Shown here one piece after another: positions 46,216-55,527 of a DNA stretch of 64,000 bases. Each line of letters starts with the position of its first letter. Within the stretch, counting starts at the first letter, position 1. The DNA comes from Chlorobium phaeovibrioides (lineage in GTDB: Bacteria > Bacteroidota > Chlorobiia > Chlorobiales > Chlorobiaceae): the NCBI RefSeq assembly GCF_003968655.1, contig NZ_RXYK01000006.1, forward strand, positions 47,580-111,579, in the 5' to 3' direction. The position numbers and the translations under genes are program-made. Under the pieces are notes generated by a model. That model ran no database searches. It worked only from the letters and a program-made list of their open reading frames with translations, and was not told the DNA's origin.

Positions 46216-46303
46216 TACCTGCCACATCCAAAGTATTAATATAACATATTCATTAGAAAGCAGTTGATACTTTTTCTGATATTCTTATTGTTATGAAAAG
46301 TCT

Positions 46304-46321
46304 GGAATATTCGGAATATTC
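46304..46321. promoter_or_regulatory. Candidate activator binding site (tandem GGAATATTC)
   Basis: Two head-to-tail copies of the 9-mer GGAATATTC, each containing the palindrome GAATATTC. They lie about 115-130 bp upstream of the inferred sigma-54 transcription start and 50 bp before the activator gene. Distance and symmetry suit an enhancer-like site for the divergently encoded activator. Confidence 0.6.
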
Positions 46322-46371
46322 TGTAAACGGTGTTCCTGAAAATCCGGAATAAATAGATCTTGCTTCCGCCC

Positions 46372-48486
46372 ATGACTGATCCCTCCCTCATTGAATCCCG
46401 CCGGCTGACCCAGTACATCAGCGATGCAGTCGGAAGCGTGCGCGACCCGCAAGAGCTTTTCCACACCCTTACCGACAAGCTCAGGCTGATGTTCAAGTTT
46501 GATTCAGCCGTCATCGTCACCATTGATAAAGACCGCCGGTATGTCAGCGTTTTTTTCGAGATGTTCCTCTTCCCCATAGCTCAGGGGTTCGCAAACGAGA
46601 AACGGCTACTTGCCGGCTCATGGTTTGAGCCATTTCTCGCAAAGCCAGCCGTGGCAACCGTCAGCATCGGCGACGAGCTGCGCCGCCATGGCAACGATTC
46701 CTATCCGATTCTGAAAATCTTCTACGACGCCGGGATGCGCCAGATTGTGCTCTCTCCCCTCCTTTCGGGTGGTGAGGTCATCGGGTTCCTCAACTTTGTA
46801 TCGCGTGAGGAAAAGGCATGGAGTGAGGCAGAACGCGACCTGCTTGCTTCCGTCACCTCCCCCATCTCTATGGCTGTGAGCAACGCCCTTGCCTATGATG
46901 AACTCCGTCAAAGGGAGGCAGAAACTGCCATGCAGCTTGCCGTCAACAACGCCCTGATGACCATCCGCGACCGCGGCCAGATGCTTCTTGCCGTCTGCGA
47001 GCAGATCAGCAAGCTTCTGCCGGTCGTCTATCTCGGCATAAGGGTGTTTGGTGATGACGGTACTCCCCGCCTGGCAGACAACTTCATGCATGATGAGGAG
47101 GGGCGGTTCATTTCGGTCAGTACGGAGGAGCGCCTGAGCCACACAGGAGATGAAGATGCCATGCGTGAAAGCCGCGAGCTTATTGCTCATCCGGGTGTAT
47201 ACTCCGGCGACAGATTCCTTCAGCTTGCCCGTGAGTCGCGGCTTGTTGCCGAAGTACAGGAGCGCTACGGAATCTGTACCATCATCAGCGCACAGCTCTG
47301 GGACGCACCCGGAAGCCATGCGGGCCTTATTATCTCCAGCAGCCGGAGACCCTTTGAAGAGGCGGAACTCGCTACCCTCAACCTCATCATTCCCCAGCTC
47401 TCCCTTGCTCTGCAGAACCTGCTCGCCTTTGAAGAAATTGACACTCTCCGCCAGAGGCTGGAGGGGGAACGCACCTACCTCAAGGAAGAAATCCGCGCCG
47501 TTCATAACTTTGAAGAAATCATTGGCACCAGCGCCCCCCTTGCAGCCGTTCTGAGGCGGGTCAGCCAGGTGGCCCCAACCGACGCCACCGTTCTGATTCA
47601 AGGCGAAACCGGTACCGGCAAAGAGCTGTTCGCCCGTGCCATCCACACCCTCTCCCCCCGCAATGAACGGGTTCTCGTTCGGGTCAACTGCGCCGCACTC
47701 CCCGCCACCCTGATTGAATCGGAACTTTTCGGTCACGAAAAAGGCAGCTTCACAGGCGCCACTGGCCGGCGTATCGGTAAATTTGAACTCGCCGACGGTG
47801 GCACCATTTTCCTTGATGAAATCGGAGAGCTTCCCCTTGAGCTCCAGTCAAAAATGCTCCGGGTTCTCCAGGAACGCGAAATCGAACGCCTCGGAGGCGG
47901 CAAGCTCATTCCCGTCAATGTCCGCGTCATAGCCGCAAGCAACCGCGACCTGCAGAAAGAGGTGGCAGCCGGACGATTCCGCGCCGACCTCTTCTTCCGC
48001 CTTAACGCATTCCCCATCTTCCTCCCTCCGCTCAGGGCCAGAACCGGCGACATTTCCATGCTCGCCCTCCATTTCGCCCAGAAGTTCGCCCGCGAATTCG
48101 GCCGTCCCAACCGCCCCATTCGTGAGCGCGACATGCAGGAACTCAAAGAACGCCAATGGAAAGGCAACATCCGCGAACTTGCCCACGCCATAGAACAGGC
48201 AGTCATCCTCACTGACGGCCCCGTGCTCGACTTCTCAACCATCCTCACCCCCCGCAGCCGCCACCTGGCAGCTCTCAGCCCCAACCCCGCAAAGGGGATA
48301 CAGAGCATGGCCATCTTCGAAGAAGAGGTCCGTGAAATGGAACGCACCCTCATTCTCGACGCCCTCGACCAGGCAAAAGGCCGCGTCAGCGGCAAAGGCG
48401 GAGCCGCAGAACTCCTCTCCATCCATCCCAAAACCCTCTACACCCGCATAGAAAAGCTTGGCCTCCGCAAACGCTACCACACATGA
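46372..48486 (+). CDS. Sigma-54-dependent transcriptional activator with two GAF domains (FhlA-like)
   Basis: A 704-residue enhancer-binding protein. Two N-terminal GAF-like sensor regions (about 10-170 and 185-350) precede the AAA+ domain: Walker A GETGTGKELFARAIH (about residue 411), the sigma-54 contact loop GSFTGA in place of GAFTGA (about 459), and Walker B GGTIFLDEIGELPLELQ. The C-terminus is a Fis-type helix-turn-helix (GGAAELLSIHPKTLYTRIEK). The frame opens at a TTG (46360), but the ATG at 46372 begins the protein. It probably controls the divergent efflux operon. The signal sensed is unknown. Confidence 0.93.
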   Translation: MTDPSLIESRRLTQYISDAVGSVRDPQELFHTLTDKLRLMFKFDSAVIVTIDKDRRYVSVFFEMFLFPIAQGFANEKRLLAGSWFEPFLAKPAVATVSIGDELRRHGNDSYPILKIFYDAGMRQIVLSPLLSGGEVIGFLNFVSREEKAWSEAERDLLASVTSPISMAVSNALAYDELRQREAETAMQLAVNNALMTIRDRGQMLLAVCEQISKLLPVVYLGIRVFGDDGTPRLADNFMHDEEGRFISVSTEERLSHTGDEDAMRESRELIAHPGVYSGDRFLQLARESRLVAEVQERYGICTIISAQLWDAPGSHAGLIISSSRRPFEEAELATLNLIIPQLSLALQNLLAFEEIDTLRQRLEGERTYLKEEIRAVHNFEEIIGTSAPLAAVLRRVSQVAPTDATVLIQGETGTGKELFARAIHTLSPRNERVLVRVNCAALPATLIESELFGHEKGSFTGATGRRIGKFELADGGTIFLDEIGELPLELQSKMLRVLQEREIERLGGGKLIPVNVRVIAASNRDLQKEVAAGRFRADLFFRLNAFPIFLPPLRARTGDISMLALHFAQKFAREFGRPNRPIRERDMQELKERQWKGNIRELAHAIEQAVILTDGPVLDFSTILTPRSRHLAALSPNPAKGIQSMAIFEEEVREMERTLILDALDQAKGRVSGKGGAAELLSIHPKTLYTRIEKLGLRKRYHT

Positions 48487-48648
48487 ACAAGGGGGAACGC
48501 TGTACACTCATTGAACGATTTTCTTCGCAACCAGCAATCCACCCACCTCTGCCATGGAAAAGCAATACTGGTTTTTCAGGATGTCCCCTCAATCCCGTAA
48601 CTTACCCTTGCAGCTCAGCCAACCTCCCCCATTCAAATAGCACGAACC

Positions 48649-49230
48649 ATGACTGAACAACTCACATTCGCCCAGGCAATGGGTCCCACAGCAGGGGACG
48701 GCAACATAGACTGCTCCGGCAAAGGGCTGACCTCCCTTGAAGGAGCCCCACAGGAAGTCCGCTGGGACTTCAACTGCTCCGACAATATGCTCGAGTCGCT
48801 TGAAGGCGGACCTGTAGGAGCATACATCAACATCAACTGTTCCGGGAACCTCCTCAGCACCCTCATTGGATCCCCTCCCATAGTCGGCGACTTCAACTGC
48901 TCCGGCAACCAGCTCACCACCCTGCAGGGCGGCCCCATGGAAGTTGCAGCCAGCTTCGACTGTTCCGACAACATGCTCAACTCTCTTGACGGTGGCCCCG
49001 CGTTTGTCACCGGCAACTACTCCTGCGCCAACAACGAGCTCACCTCGCTGGTAGGAGCCCCCGCCGAAGTAGAAAACTTCAACTGCTCCGGCAACCGCCT
49101 CACCTCGCTGGCCGGATGCCCCGAAGTGGTCAACGGCGACTTCATCTGCCAGGACAACGACGAACTCTTTACCGAAGAAGAAGTCCGCGAAGCCTGTGAA
49201 GTAAAGGGACGGGTACTCAGCGGCATATAG
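48649..49230 (+). CDS. Leucine-rich-repeat-like protein with a cysteine ladder
   Basis: A 193-residue protein made of seven imperfect 20-21-residue repeats with the pattern FNCSGNxLTSLxGGPxxVxGD, then a short helical cap (TEEEVREACEV). Each repeat starts with an N/D-C-S triplet, so Cys residues would stack as a ladder along the solenoid. There is no signal peptide or transmembrane segment. Similar repeats occur in proteins of phages and many bacteria with unknown function. The repeated structure makes the antisense frame open too, but this strand carries the sensible protein. Confidence 0.8.
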   Translation: MTEQLTFAQAMGPTAGDGNIDCSGKGLTSLEGAPQEVRWDFNCSDNMLESLEGGPVGAYININCSGNLLSTLIGSPPIVGDFNCSGNQLTTLQGGPMEVAASFDCSDNMLNSLDGGPAFVTGNYSCANNELTSLVGAPAEVENFNCSGNRLTSLAGCPEVVNGDFICQDNDELFTEEEVREACEVKGRVLSGI

Positions 49231-49281
49231 CTGCCCTCTCTTTGCTGACATAGAGCGATGGACAAGACAAGAAAAATATTC

Positions 49282-49318
49282 TTGACAAAGGCTCCGTTGT
49301 GTTATAACATAACGGAGC
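49282..49318 (+). promoter_or_regulatory. Promoter and overlapping palindromic operator of a decayed toxin-antitoxin unit
   Basis: TTGACA at 49282 is followed at usual spacing by a TATAAC/TAACAT-type -10 region. It overlaps a 28-bp near-perfect palindrome (49291-49318: GCTCCGTT, inner TGTTATAACA, AACGGAGC). This is the arrangement of an autoregulated toxin-antitoxin promoter. Confidence 0.65.
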
Positions 49319-49323
49319 TTTTT

Positions 49324-49500
49324 ATGCGCGCAACAGTCACAAAGATTGGTAATTCCACCGGCGTTATTCTCCAAAAAGGCTATGACGGAATACAGGAACG
49401 CTCAGGGTGAGCTTTCTACATGGCGGTGCGCCGTCCGTTAATGAATTGGCCGCCAACGCCTATGGCATTATTCGTAATCATCCGTTTATAGACGACACCT
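49324..49500 (+). pseudogene. Remnant of an AbrB-type antitoxin and Doc/Fic-type toxin
   Basis: The start codon opens MRATVTKIGNSTGVILQK, the swapped-hairpin AbrB/MazE DNA-binding N-terminus, but the frame ends after 28 codons. One frame over, HGGAPSV is joined directly to NELAANAYGIIRNHPFIDD. Those are two Doc-toxin segments, with the intervening piece deleted and the D-G-N-K catalytic loop destroyed. Neither protein can be functional. The promoter/operator just upstream is still intact. Confidence 0.7.
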
Positions 49501-49553
49501 TAAGTTGGATAAACCTGTTGAGGATAATCTTTATCGATATCTTACGGACACGG

Positions 49554-52500
49554 TTATTTAGTGCTGTATTGCACCACGCTCACCCTCCCGAAGCTCACCC
49601 AGTTCAGCATAAGCCCTTTTACCGGTTTGTCGGGCCTTGCTGCAGCCAGTGCGTCGGCGTAACAGCGGAGCTGCGGCAGATAGATGTTGAATCGTTCTTC
49701 AAGAAGTTCGTCGGTTTTTACCTGATCGGACTTATGGTCCACAATCCAGAGCGCGTCTTCTGTCTCCACCACAAGATCGGTGAACCCTGCCACCACGGAT
49801 CCTGATGCGTCGAGAGCGAGAAGCGGCAGTTCCGCGTGCCTCGTTATGGCGGTGAACCGGGAGCCGAGCCACGAATCAAACGCCCTGACGGCCTCGTAGA
49901 CCGGCTTGAGCTGCCCGGGGGCAAGCAGCCCCTCAAAAGCCCCGGCAAGAAGCTCCTCCCGTTCCGGATGGCCTGAGAGGAGTTCGAACGCACGGTGCAG
50001 GATTTTTCCTTTTTCCATCGGGTCGTCAACACCCGGAATATCGATGGAGAACCCGTTGCCGTACTGGATATCCTCACGGGGTGTTCCGGCTGCACCGGAG
50101 TCGTTATGCAGTGAAGATGGCCGTACCGCTTCTGGCGTGAGCGTTTCCGGCATTGTGCTGCGCCTGATAGCCCGCCGGCCGAACACGGGAAGGGAAGATT
50201 CCGTGCTCGCAGCTTCAATCTCAATGCCTGTCTTCAGGGTGATGGTCGAGACGGGGCAGCTGAACTCCATTCCCTCTATACTCATGCCTGTAGGTGTAAC
50301 CTCTGCCTTTGCTGCCCGGCAGAATTCTGCCCAGTAGGTTCCTTGCCACTTTCCCTTGGTTTTTGGCAGGTACTCCGGCCATTCAAGGATGACTTTTTCG
50401 CGTGCTCTGGTCAGTGCCACATAGAGCAGGCGTTTGGAGTTTTCGTGTGATTCCGGCTTGAGATCCTCCACGAAGGTGTCGCTTTTTTCTTTTGAGTGGA
50501 ATTTCGGGTGTATCCTGACCCAGGCATGATCCATGATTGTATCAAGGTCGCTGAAGTCATCATAATCAACCTTTGTGTTGGGCAGGCGGGGGAACTCGCC
50601 GTCGTCCATGCCGCAGACTGCAACAACCGGCCATTCGCCGCCTTTCGACTTGTGCCAGGTCATGAGCTGCACCGCCTCCTCATCAATGATTGAAGGGGAA
50701 GGACGGGTGTTGTTTTCCCTTCCGGCGCTGTCCGTCGCTTCCATCTTCGCCTTCAGCCATGCAAGGAATGTCTTTATGCCGGAGCCGTAGTACCCGCCGC
50801 TGGAGAGGGCTTCACGGCTTGAGGTCATGAACTGAATGCACTCATCCTGCAGTTTCAGCAGGTCGGCCCGTGCTTCCGCACCGTCTGGCCATCCGGCAAT
50901 AGTGCCATACAGGTCAAGAGTTGTGACGATGTCGTCGAGGATCGCATCCACGGTCCTGTCTTTCGGTCTTTCAGCAACGCCCTCAAGTTTCTCCAGGATG
51001 CGGTCTCCCACCGCTCCGCGCTCCATCAGTCCGGTGAGTGCCGACTGCAGGGAGCCTGTGCCGAGTTCCGTGGATGCAAGGTACAGCGCGGCATGCCGGT
51101 CGCCGGGGTCGGCCACATAGGCAAGGCAGTGCCATGCAAGCTGTACGATCCGGGAGTCCAGCCATCCCTCTTCCTCAAGCCGGCACCTGATGCCTGCTTT
51201 ACGGAGTGCTTCCGCATAGAATGTGAGGCGCTTGTTCTTGTAGCAGATGATGGCGATGTCTCCACCGCGTATATCCCTGTGCACATTGAGTTTCTTGTCC
51301 CAGACCTGCTGCTTTGTGGCAATCAGTTCCTGAATCCTGTTGACGGTATAGGACGCCCAGGCAGCCTCCTTCAGCGGTTCCGCTGCGGCTATGATTTCAA
51401 GCGGCTTCATGGTGCTTCTGAATTCGGCTTTCGCTTCAAGAGCGGTGTATCCTTCATGGAACATGGCGCCGCCGACCTGGTTGATCCACCTCATCAATTC
51501 CGGTGAAGAGCGCCAGTTGCCCTCAAGGGGGCTGGTTGGATACTTATTGCTCATTTCTGCCAAGAGACGCTCATCGGCATTCTGGAACCCCATGATTGCC
51601 TGCTTCACATCGCCCACGACGATGGCCGGTACTGTGGGTTCCGTTTTCCTCAGCGACCAGACAAGCGAGAACTGCAGGGGGCTGGTATCCTGAAACTCGT
51701 CCACGACCAGGCACTCCATCCGCCGGCGGAACAGCGCAAGGACTTCAGGATGTTCCTTGAAGAGTCTGTAGGATATGGAGAGCATGTCCATGAAATCAAG
51801 CAGGCCCCGTTTCCCCTTTTCTTTTTCGTAGCCGGCCAGGGTTTCGCCGGCAGCCCTCAAGAGCCTGGCGGCATGCTCCTGTGCATCTGCAAGAGGCCCG
51901 GGGTGATACACCAGCCGTTCAGCTGTTGCGATTACCTTGACGATGTGGTCGTTGTAGTCCTTCGGGAGGGGTTCGTCTTTTTTGTAGAAGTGCAGTTGGG
52001 ACAGCTTATGCCACAGTTTCCAGTCGGTGTCGAGGGTGGTGCTCCGTGAGGCTCTTTTCAAGAGCCGATAGTTGTTCCAGACCTTCTTTTTCGGCCCAGC
52101 CTTTAAGTCGTATGTGTTGGAGATGTCGAGGGGAAATGCTTCCAGGGTGTTTTCAACAGCCCTCAGCAGGGCGGCTTTAAGGGTTTCGGCATCTTCAATT
52201 CCCCCATATACATCCGCAATTTTTTTCCCTGTGCGCTCTTCCAGCCATTCAGGGGATGTGGCACCGCTGAGTGAACGGAGCTGATCAGTGATGTTGAGGA
52301 GCCTTTTACGGAACCCGTCCTCGGCCGTTGCTTTCGTTCCGAAATTGAACCCGTACCCGTCCTCTTCCAGTGTTTCCATCAGTCCCACCGCAGAGGGAGA
52401 TCCGGCAAGCACCTTTCCGGCAAGCATGGTTTCCTCATCCTTGCTGATCTTGCGGAGGGTGGGGGAGATGCCCGCATCAAACGCAAACTCCTGCAGGATG

Positions 52501-52760
52501 CGCCTGCCGAACCCGTGGATTGTGGATATGTAGGCGCTCTCCAGCCTGAAGGCTTCATCGAGCATCCCCTCCTGCACAAGTTCTTCGCGTATGCGGCCAA
52601 CCAGTTCCGCTGCAGCGGTTTCGGTGTAGGTCACCGCAACAATCTTTTCGGGGGCAACCTTTCCCTCTTTAACCCACTCTCCGAGTGTTTTCTGTATTTT
52701 GTAGGTCTTCCCTGATCCCGCACCGGCCGGGTGGATGGTCAGCATCGGCAGCTCACTCAT
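49554..52760 (-). CDS. addA: AddA/RecB-like UvrD helicase with C-terminal PD-(D/E)XK nuclease
   Basis: A 1068-residue SF1A helicase-nuclease. Helicase motifs are in order: PAGAGSGKTYK (I), AVTYTETAAAELVGRI (Ia), VVDEFQDTSPLQFSLVW (II), VVGDVKQAIMGFQNAD (III), MTWHKSKGGEWPVVAV (V) and LLYVALTRAREKVIL (VI). The C-terminal RecB-type nuclease has GFTDLVVE, WIVDHKSDQ and QLRCYADAL. It would process double-strand breaks for RecA or degrade foreign DNA. The start at 52760 is preferred over an upstream ATG at 52814; it overlaps the addB-like stop. All motifs are intact. Confidence 0.87.
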   Translation of the reverse strand: MSELPMLTIHPAGAGSGKTYKIQKTLGEWVKEGKVAPEKIVAVTYTETAAAELVGRIREELVQEGMLDEAFRLESAYISTIHGFGRRILQEFAFDAGISPTLRKISKDEETMLAGKVLAGSPSAVGLMETLEEDGYGFNFGTKATAEDGFRKRLLNITDQLRSLSGATSPEWLEERTGKKIADVYGGIEDAETLKAALLRAVENTLEAFPLDISNTYDLKAGPKKKVWNNYRLLKRASRSTTLDTDWKLWHKLSQLHFYKKDEPLPKDYNDHIVKVIATAERLVYHPGPLADAQEHAARLLRAAGETLAGYEKEKGKRGLLDFMDMLSISYRLFKEHPEVLALFRRRMECLVVDEFQDTSPLQFSLVWSLRKTEPTVPAIVVGDVKQAIMGFQNADERLLAEMSNKYPTSPLEGNWRSSPELMRWINQVGGAMFHEGYTALEAKAEFRSTMKPLEIIAAAEPLKEAAWASYTVNRIQELIATKQQVWDKKLNVHRDIRGGDIAIICYKNKRLTFYAEALRKAGIRCRLEEEGWLDSRIVQLAWHCLAYVADPGDRHAALYLASTELGTGSLQSALTGLMERGAVGDRILEKLEGVAERPKDRTVDAILDDIVTTLDLYGTIAGWPDGAEARADLLKLQDECIQFMTSSREALSSGGYYGSGIKTFLAWLKAKMEATDSAGRENNTRPSPSIIDEEAVQLMTWHKSKGGEWPVVAVCGMDDGEFPRLPNTKVDYDDFSDLDTIMDHAWVRIHPKFHSKEKSDTFVEDLKPESHENSKRLLYVALTRAREKVILEWPEYLPKTKGKWQGTYWAEFCRAAKAEVTPTGMSIEGMEFSCPVSTITLKTGIEIEAASTESSLPVFGRRAIRRSTMPETLTPEAVRPSSLHNDSGAAGTPREDIQYGNGFSIDIPGVDDPMEKGKILHRAFELLSGHPEREELLAGAFEGLLAPGQLKPVYEAVRAFDSWLGSRFTAITRHAELPLLALDASGSVVAGFTDLVVETEDALWIVDHKSDQVKTDELLEERFNIYLPQLRCYADALAAARPDKPVKGLMLNWVSFGRVSVVQYSTK

Positions 52761-55515
52761 TGACGGTCTCCTTTTCAGTCGGGGTTGTTTCATTGTGCAT
52801 GAAGAGTCTGACAAGAGGATTGTTCTCGATCGCGTATGGCGTTATTCCAATATTCTTAAATGTCTTCTCATCTTCCGTGGTGTTCATCGTTACCAGCCCC
52901 TTCTTGAGTGCTTCAAGCTGCTCCTGGATTTTGCCCCATGCGGCATTCGAGGTTGCTGTCCCGAGTTCATTGAGCCCGCTGACTGAGTTGAACCACCCTT
53001 TTGTGCCTGCAAGGGCGGTCTGGTCGTTCATGAGGTAGTAGAGTGTGCCGATTTCTCCGGCGCTCTTGAACCGGGCCAGTACTTCCGCAGCTTCCCCGCT
53101 GACCTTTTTCTCTTTCTCGGGCCCTCCGGTCTCTATCATGGTCCGGTAGAGTTCGGCCTGGAGGTCCCAGCCGGCATTCATCCGTTTTTCGCGGCTTCCG
53201 CTGCTGCTTTTCTTGTAGTCCACCACCAGCATCCGGTTGTCGTCAAGTTTAAGGAGCAGGTCGGCGTTGCCGTGGATCGGTACCCCGCTGAGAGTGCCTT
53301 CAAGGCTGATTTCGGTTTCCACCACCCGGGCCTGCATGGCTTCAAGTATTTCGCTCCATTCGAGGGCGGCTTTCAGGATGCCCTGCATGAGGTTTTCGCG
53401 TTCAACCGTCCACTCCCGCCTCAAGAGGAACGGGCAGGTTTTCTTGACAGCGTTGTCATAGAGCTCCGGCAGGAGGTTTCTTATCCCCTCAGCGCCGGCA
53501 ATCCCTTCCGGCGTGAACAGGTGCTCGAAGACGGCGTGGGCGACCGTTCCCATCTTCAGCGGGTCCAGCTTTTCCGGTGCCCATTCCCGGGCCTTTATGT
53601 CAAGCCGCTCGAACAGCCATGCAAGCGGGGAGACAAGGAGGGTGTCGAGCCTGCTCGGCGACTCTGGTTTCAGGGTGCCGTCCTTCTGCATTCCTATTTC
53701 AAGGAGGTTCTTCTTGAAGTCGAGATCTTCGGGTACCAGTTCGCGGGGAGGGACACCTTCTTTACCGGGTTTCTCCGGCAGGCCGCCAGCCATGTTGTAT
53801 TCAAGGCTGCTTTCAAGGGTGAGCACAAGTCCCCGACCGTTGCCTGTCTCAAAGAGCGCTTCAGCGAATGTGATGCTTGATGAGGGTGCCAGTGACTTCC
53901 CCTGCGCATCCCGACCGGGCACCAGAAACACTGCTGCCTCCGTGGCGGAAGTGAGCTGTCGGCGGAACCTTTTGCGGTTCCGTTCGCCGCGAACAGCGGC
54001 GCGTTCCATATCCATCCCTGTAGCCGCTTTCAGCTCTTCAAGCTCTTCATCGGTGAAGATGATCGAGGCCGAAGCAGCTTCAGGGAAGTGCCCGGCCGAG
54101 CAGCCCGCAGCGTAAAGCTGCCGGACTGTTCTCCACGGTTCCTGCCCTTCATAAAAGACCGCGACTCCCTCCCTCGTCGGTTCCGGCAGCGCCGGTGCAG
54201 CCTGCGGGGTGATCTGGACAATGTCTCTCAGCTCCTGCCATTTCACCGGGCCGGCACTGGCTGTAAGCTCTGCCGCAATGGCTTTACGCAGCTGCCCGGC
54301 CCGTTCACGATGAGATTTCAGTTCTTCAGCTTCATCCAGCATGCCCGCAAATTCCTTCATGCGCGCTTTAAGATGGTCGGCATCGGCAGGGCCGCCTGTT
54401 ACGAGTTCCAGCATCCGGTGTGCTTTTTCACCCTGCGCTTCACAGAGTTTCAGGGTATTCCTCATATCTATGGCGTCCTGTGCGAGCCGGTTCCCTTCTA
54501 CGGTACTCCACGGCATGAGCGGGGAGGAGAGCAGGGCGGCCATGGCCATGGCAGGAGGGACATCTTCAAGACAGTAGAGGAGGTTCAGTACAGCCTCACC
54601 ACCAAGGTCACGGGTGTCGTATGCATCCCGCAGACCCGAGAGAGGGATGCCTGCCGCAGTAAACACCTCCCGTGCGGCGTGCGAGTATGCCATGTCGGAC
54701 GGCAGGAGGAGCGCCATATCGGCATAGTGCAGACCCGGATTCTGCTTCACCGCCTCCTGCATCATGCCTGCCGCCACCTCCATTTCCTGCACCCCGTCAC
54801 GGACCCTCAACCACTGCAGTGAGCCGTCAAGGAGTGCTTTGCCTTCGGAGGGGAGAGTAAAGAGCTTTTCCTGCATCACCCTGAGCGACGAACCGGAAGG
54901 GGCCCGGCTGCCCTCCACGCTCTTTTCCAGCGCTTTCCTCAGCTGCGGGTCCTCCACTTCGCCGGCTGACCCGTTGAGGTGCCCCATCAATGCATTCTGC
55001 CAGGGATCGGTACTGAGCCACCCTTCATCATGGTAGACTCGCATCCGGCGGATGGTTCGTTCCGGTGATGCTTTAAGAATCCGGTCTATAGGCTGAAGCG
55101 CAGGCGGGAGGGCGTGGCCCATCGCTTCATGAAGTGCCGCCAGATCTTCCACGCGCTTCTGGAGGCGCGGGTTTGCGCTGAGTCGGTCAACCCCTTCTAT
55201 TCTTCCGGCAGTACCTGCAGCTTCAAGGAGCATGGCGAGGTGGCTGCCGATGAGGGCGGTGATGGATTTCTTTTCTTCAGCCAGTACGGCTTCAAGCGAG
55301 CGCCTCCAGAACGCACCGGGTACATTCCATACCCCCATATTGAGTTTTTCCTCCCAGTCGGTTACGGTAGGGGGGAGGACGACGCAGCCTTCGGCCTGCG
55401 CCATGAGTTCCGGCCAGGTTCCGGCGATGACGCCGGACAGGGCGCCACTTTCAGCCAGCGAGCGGCGGAGCTTCATTGCCGAAGGTGCGTCGGGCGTGAG
55501 AAGGAAGTGGATCAT
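52753..55515 (-). CDS. addB: AddB-like PD-(D/E)XK nuclease subunit
   Basis: A 920-residue partner of the adjacent AddA-like protein. The N-terminal half is helicase-like but has no Walker A (MIHFLLTPDAPSAMKLRRSL). The C-terminal nuclease shows LLLKLDDNRMLVVDYKKSS and QAELYRTMI. In standard AddB the nuclease is stapled by a [4Fe-4S] cluster whose first Cys stands in a C-P-x-x-F motif; here the equivalent is VSPLAWLFERL with Ser, and no C-terminal Cys cluster is visible. It follows the HEAT gene by 12 bp and overlaps addA. Confidence 0.75.
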   Translation of the reverse strand: MIHFLLTPDAPSAMKLRRSLAESGALSGVIAGTWPELMAQAEGCVVLPPTVTDWEEKLNMGVWNVPGAFWRRSLEAVLAEEKKSITALIGSHLAMLLEAAGTAGRIEGVDRLSANPRLQKRVEDLAALHEAMGHALPPALQPIDRILKASPERTIRRMRVYHDEGWLSTDPWQNALMGHLNGSAGEVEDPQLRKALEKSVEGSRAPSGSSLRVMQEKLFTLPSEGKALLDGSLQWLRVRDGVQEMEVAAGMMQEAVKQNPGLHYADMALLLPSDMAYSHAAREVFTAAGIPLSGLRDAYDTRDLGGEAVLNLLYCLEDVPPAMAMAALLSSPLMPWSTVEGNRLAQDAIDMRNTLKLCEAQGEKAHRMLELVTGGPADADHLKARMKEFAGMLDEAEELKSHRERAGQLRKAIAAELTASAGPVKWQELRDIVQITPQAAPALPEPTREGVAVFYEGQEPWRTVRQLYAAGCSAGHFPEAASASIIFTDEELEELKAATGMDMERAAVRGERNRKRFRRQLTSATEAAVFLVPGRDAQGKSLAPSSSITFAEALFETGNGRGLVLTLESSLEYNMAGGLPEKPGKEGVPPRELVPEDLDFKKNLLEIGMQKDGTLKPESPSRLDTLLVSPLAWLFERLDIKAREWAPEKLDPLKMGTVAHAVFEHLFTPEGIAGAEGIRNLLPELYDNAVKKTCPFLLRREWTVERENLMQGILKAALEWSEILEAMQARVVETEISLEGTLSGVPIHGNADLLLKLDDNRMLVVDYKKSSSGSREKRMNAGWDLQAELYRTMIETGGPEKEKKVSGEAAEVLARFKSAGEIGTLYYLMNDQTALAGTKGWFNSVSGLNELGTATSNAAWGKIQEQLEALKKGLVTMNTTEDEKTFKNIGITPYAIENNPLVRLFMHNETTPTEKETVNE

Positions 55516-55527
55516 TGCAAGAAATGG

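Noticed and set aside
46236..46260. AATATAACATATTCATTAG upstream of tolC as another copy of the sulfur operator
   Set aside because: Only the left arm resembles the motif; the right arm does not match GTTATAT.
46618..47736. 372-residue antisense frame within the sigma-54 activator
   Set aside because: Mirror of a strongly conserved gene; no independent evidence.
48589..49374. 261-residue antisense frame across the repeat protein gene
   Set aside because: The regular repeats of the real gene keep the opposite strand open; the antisense product has no sensible start or family.
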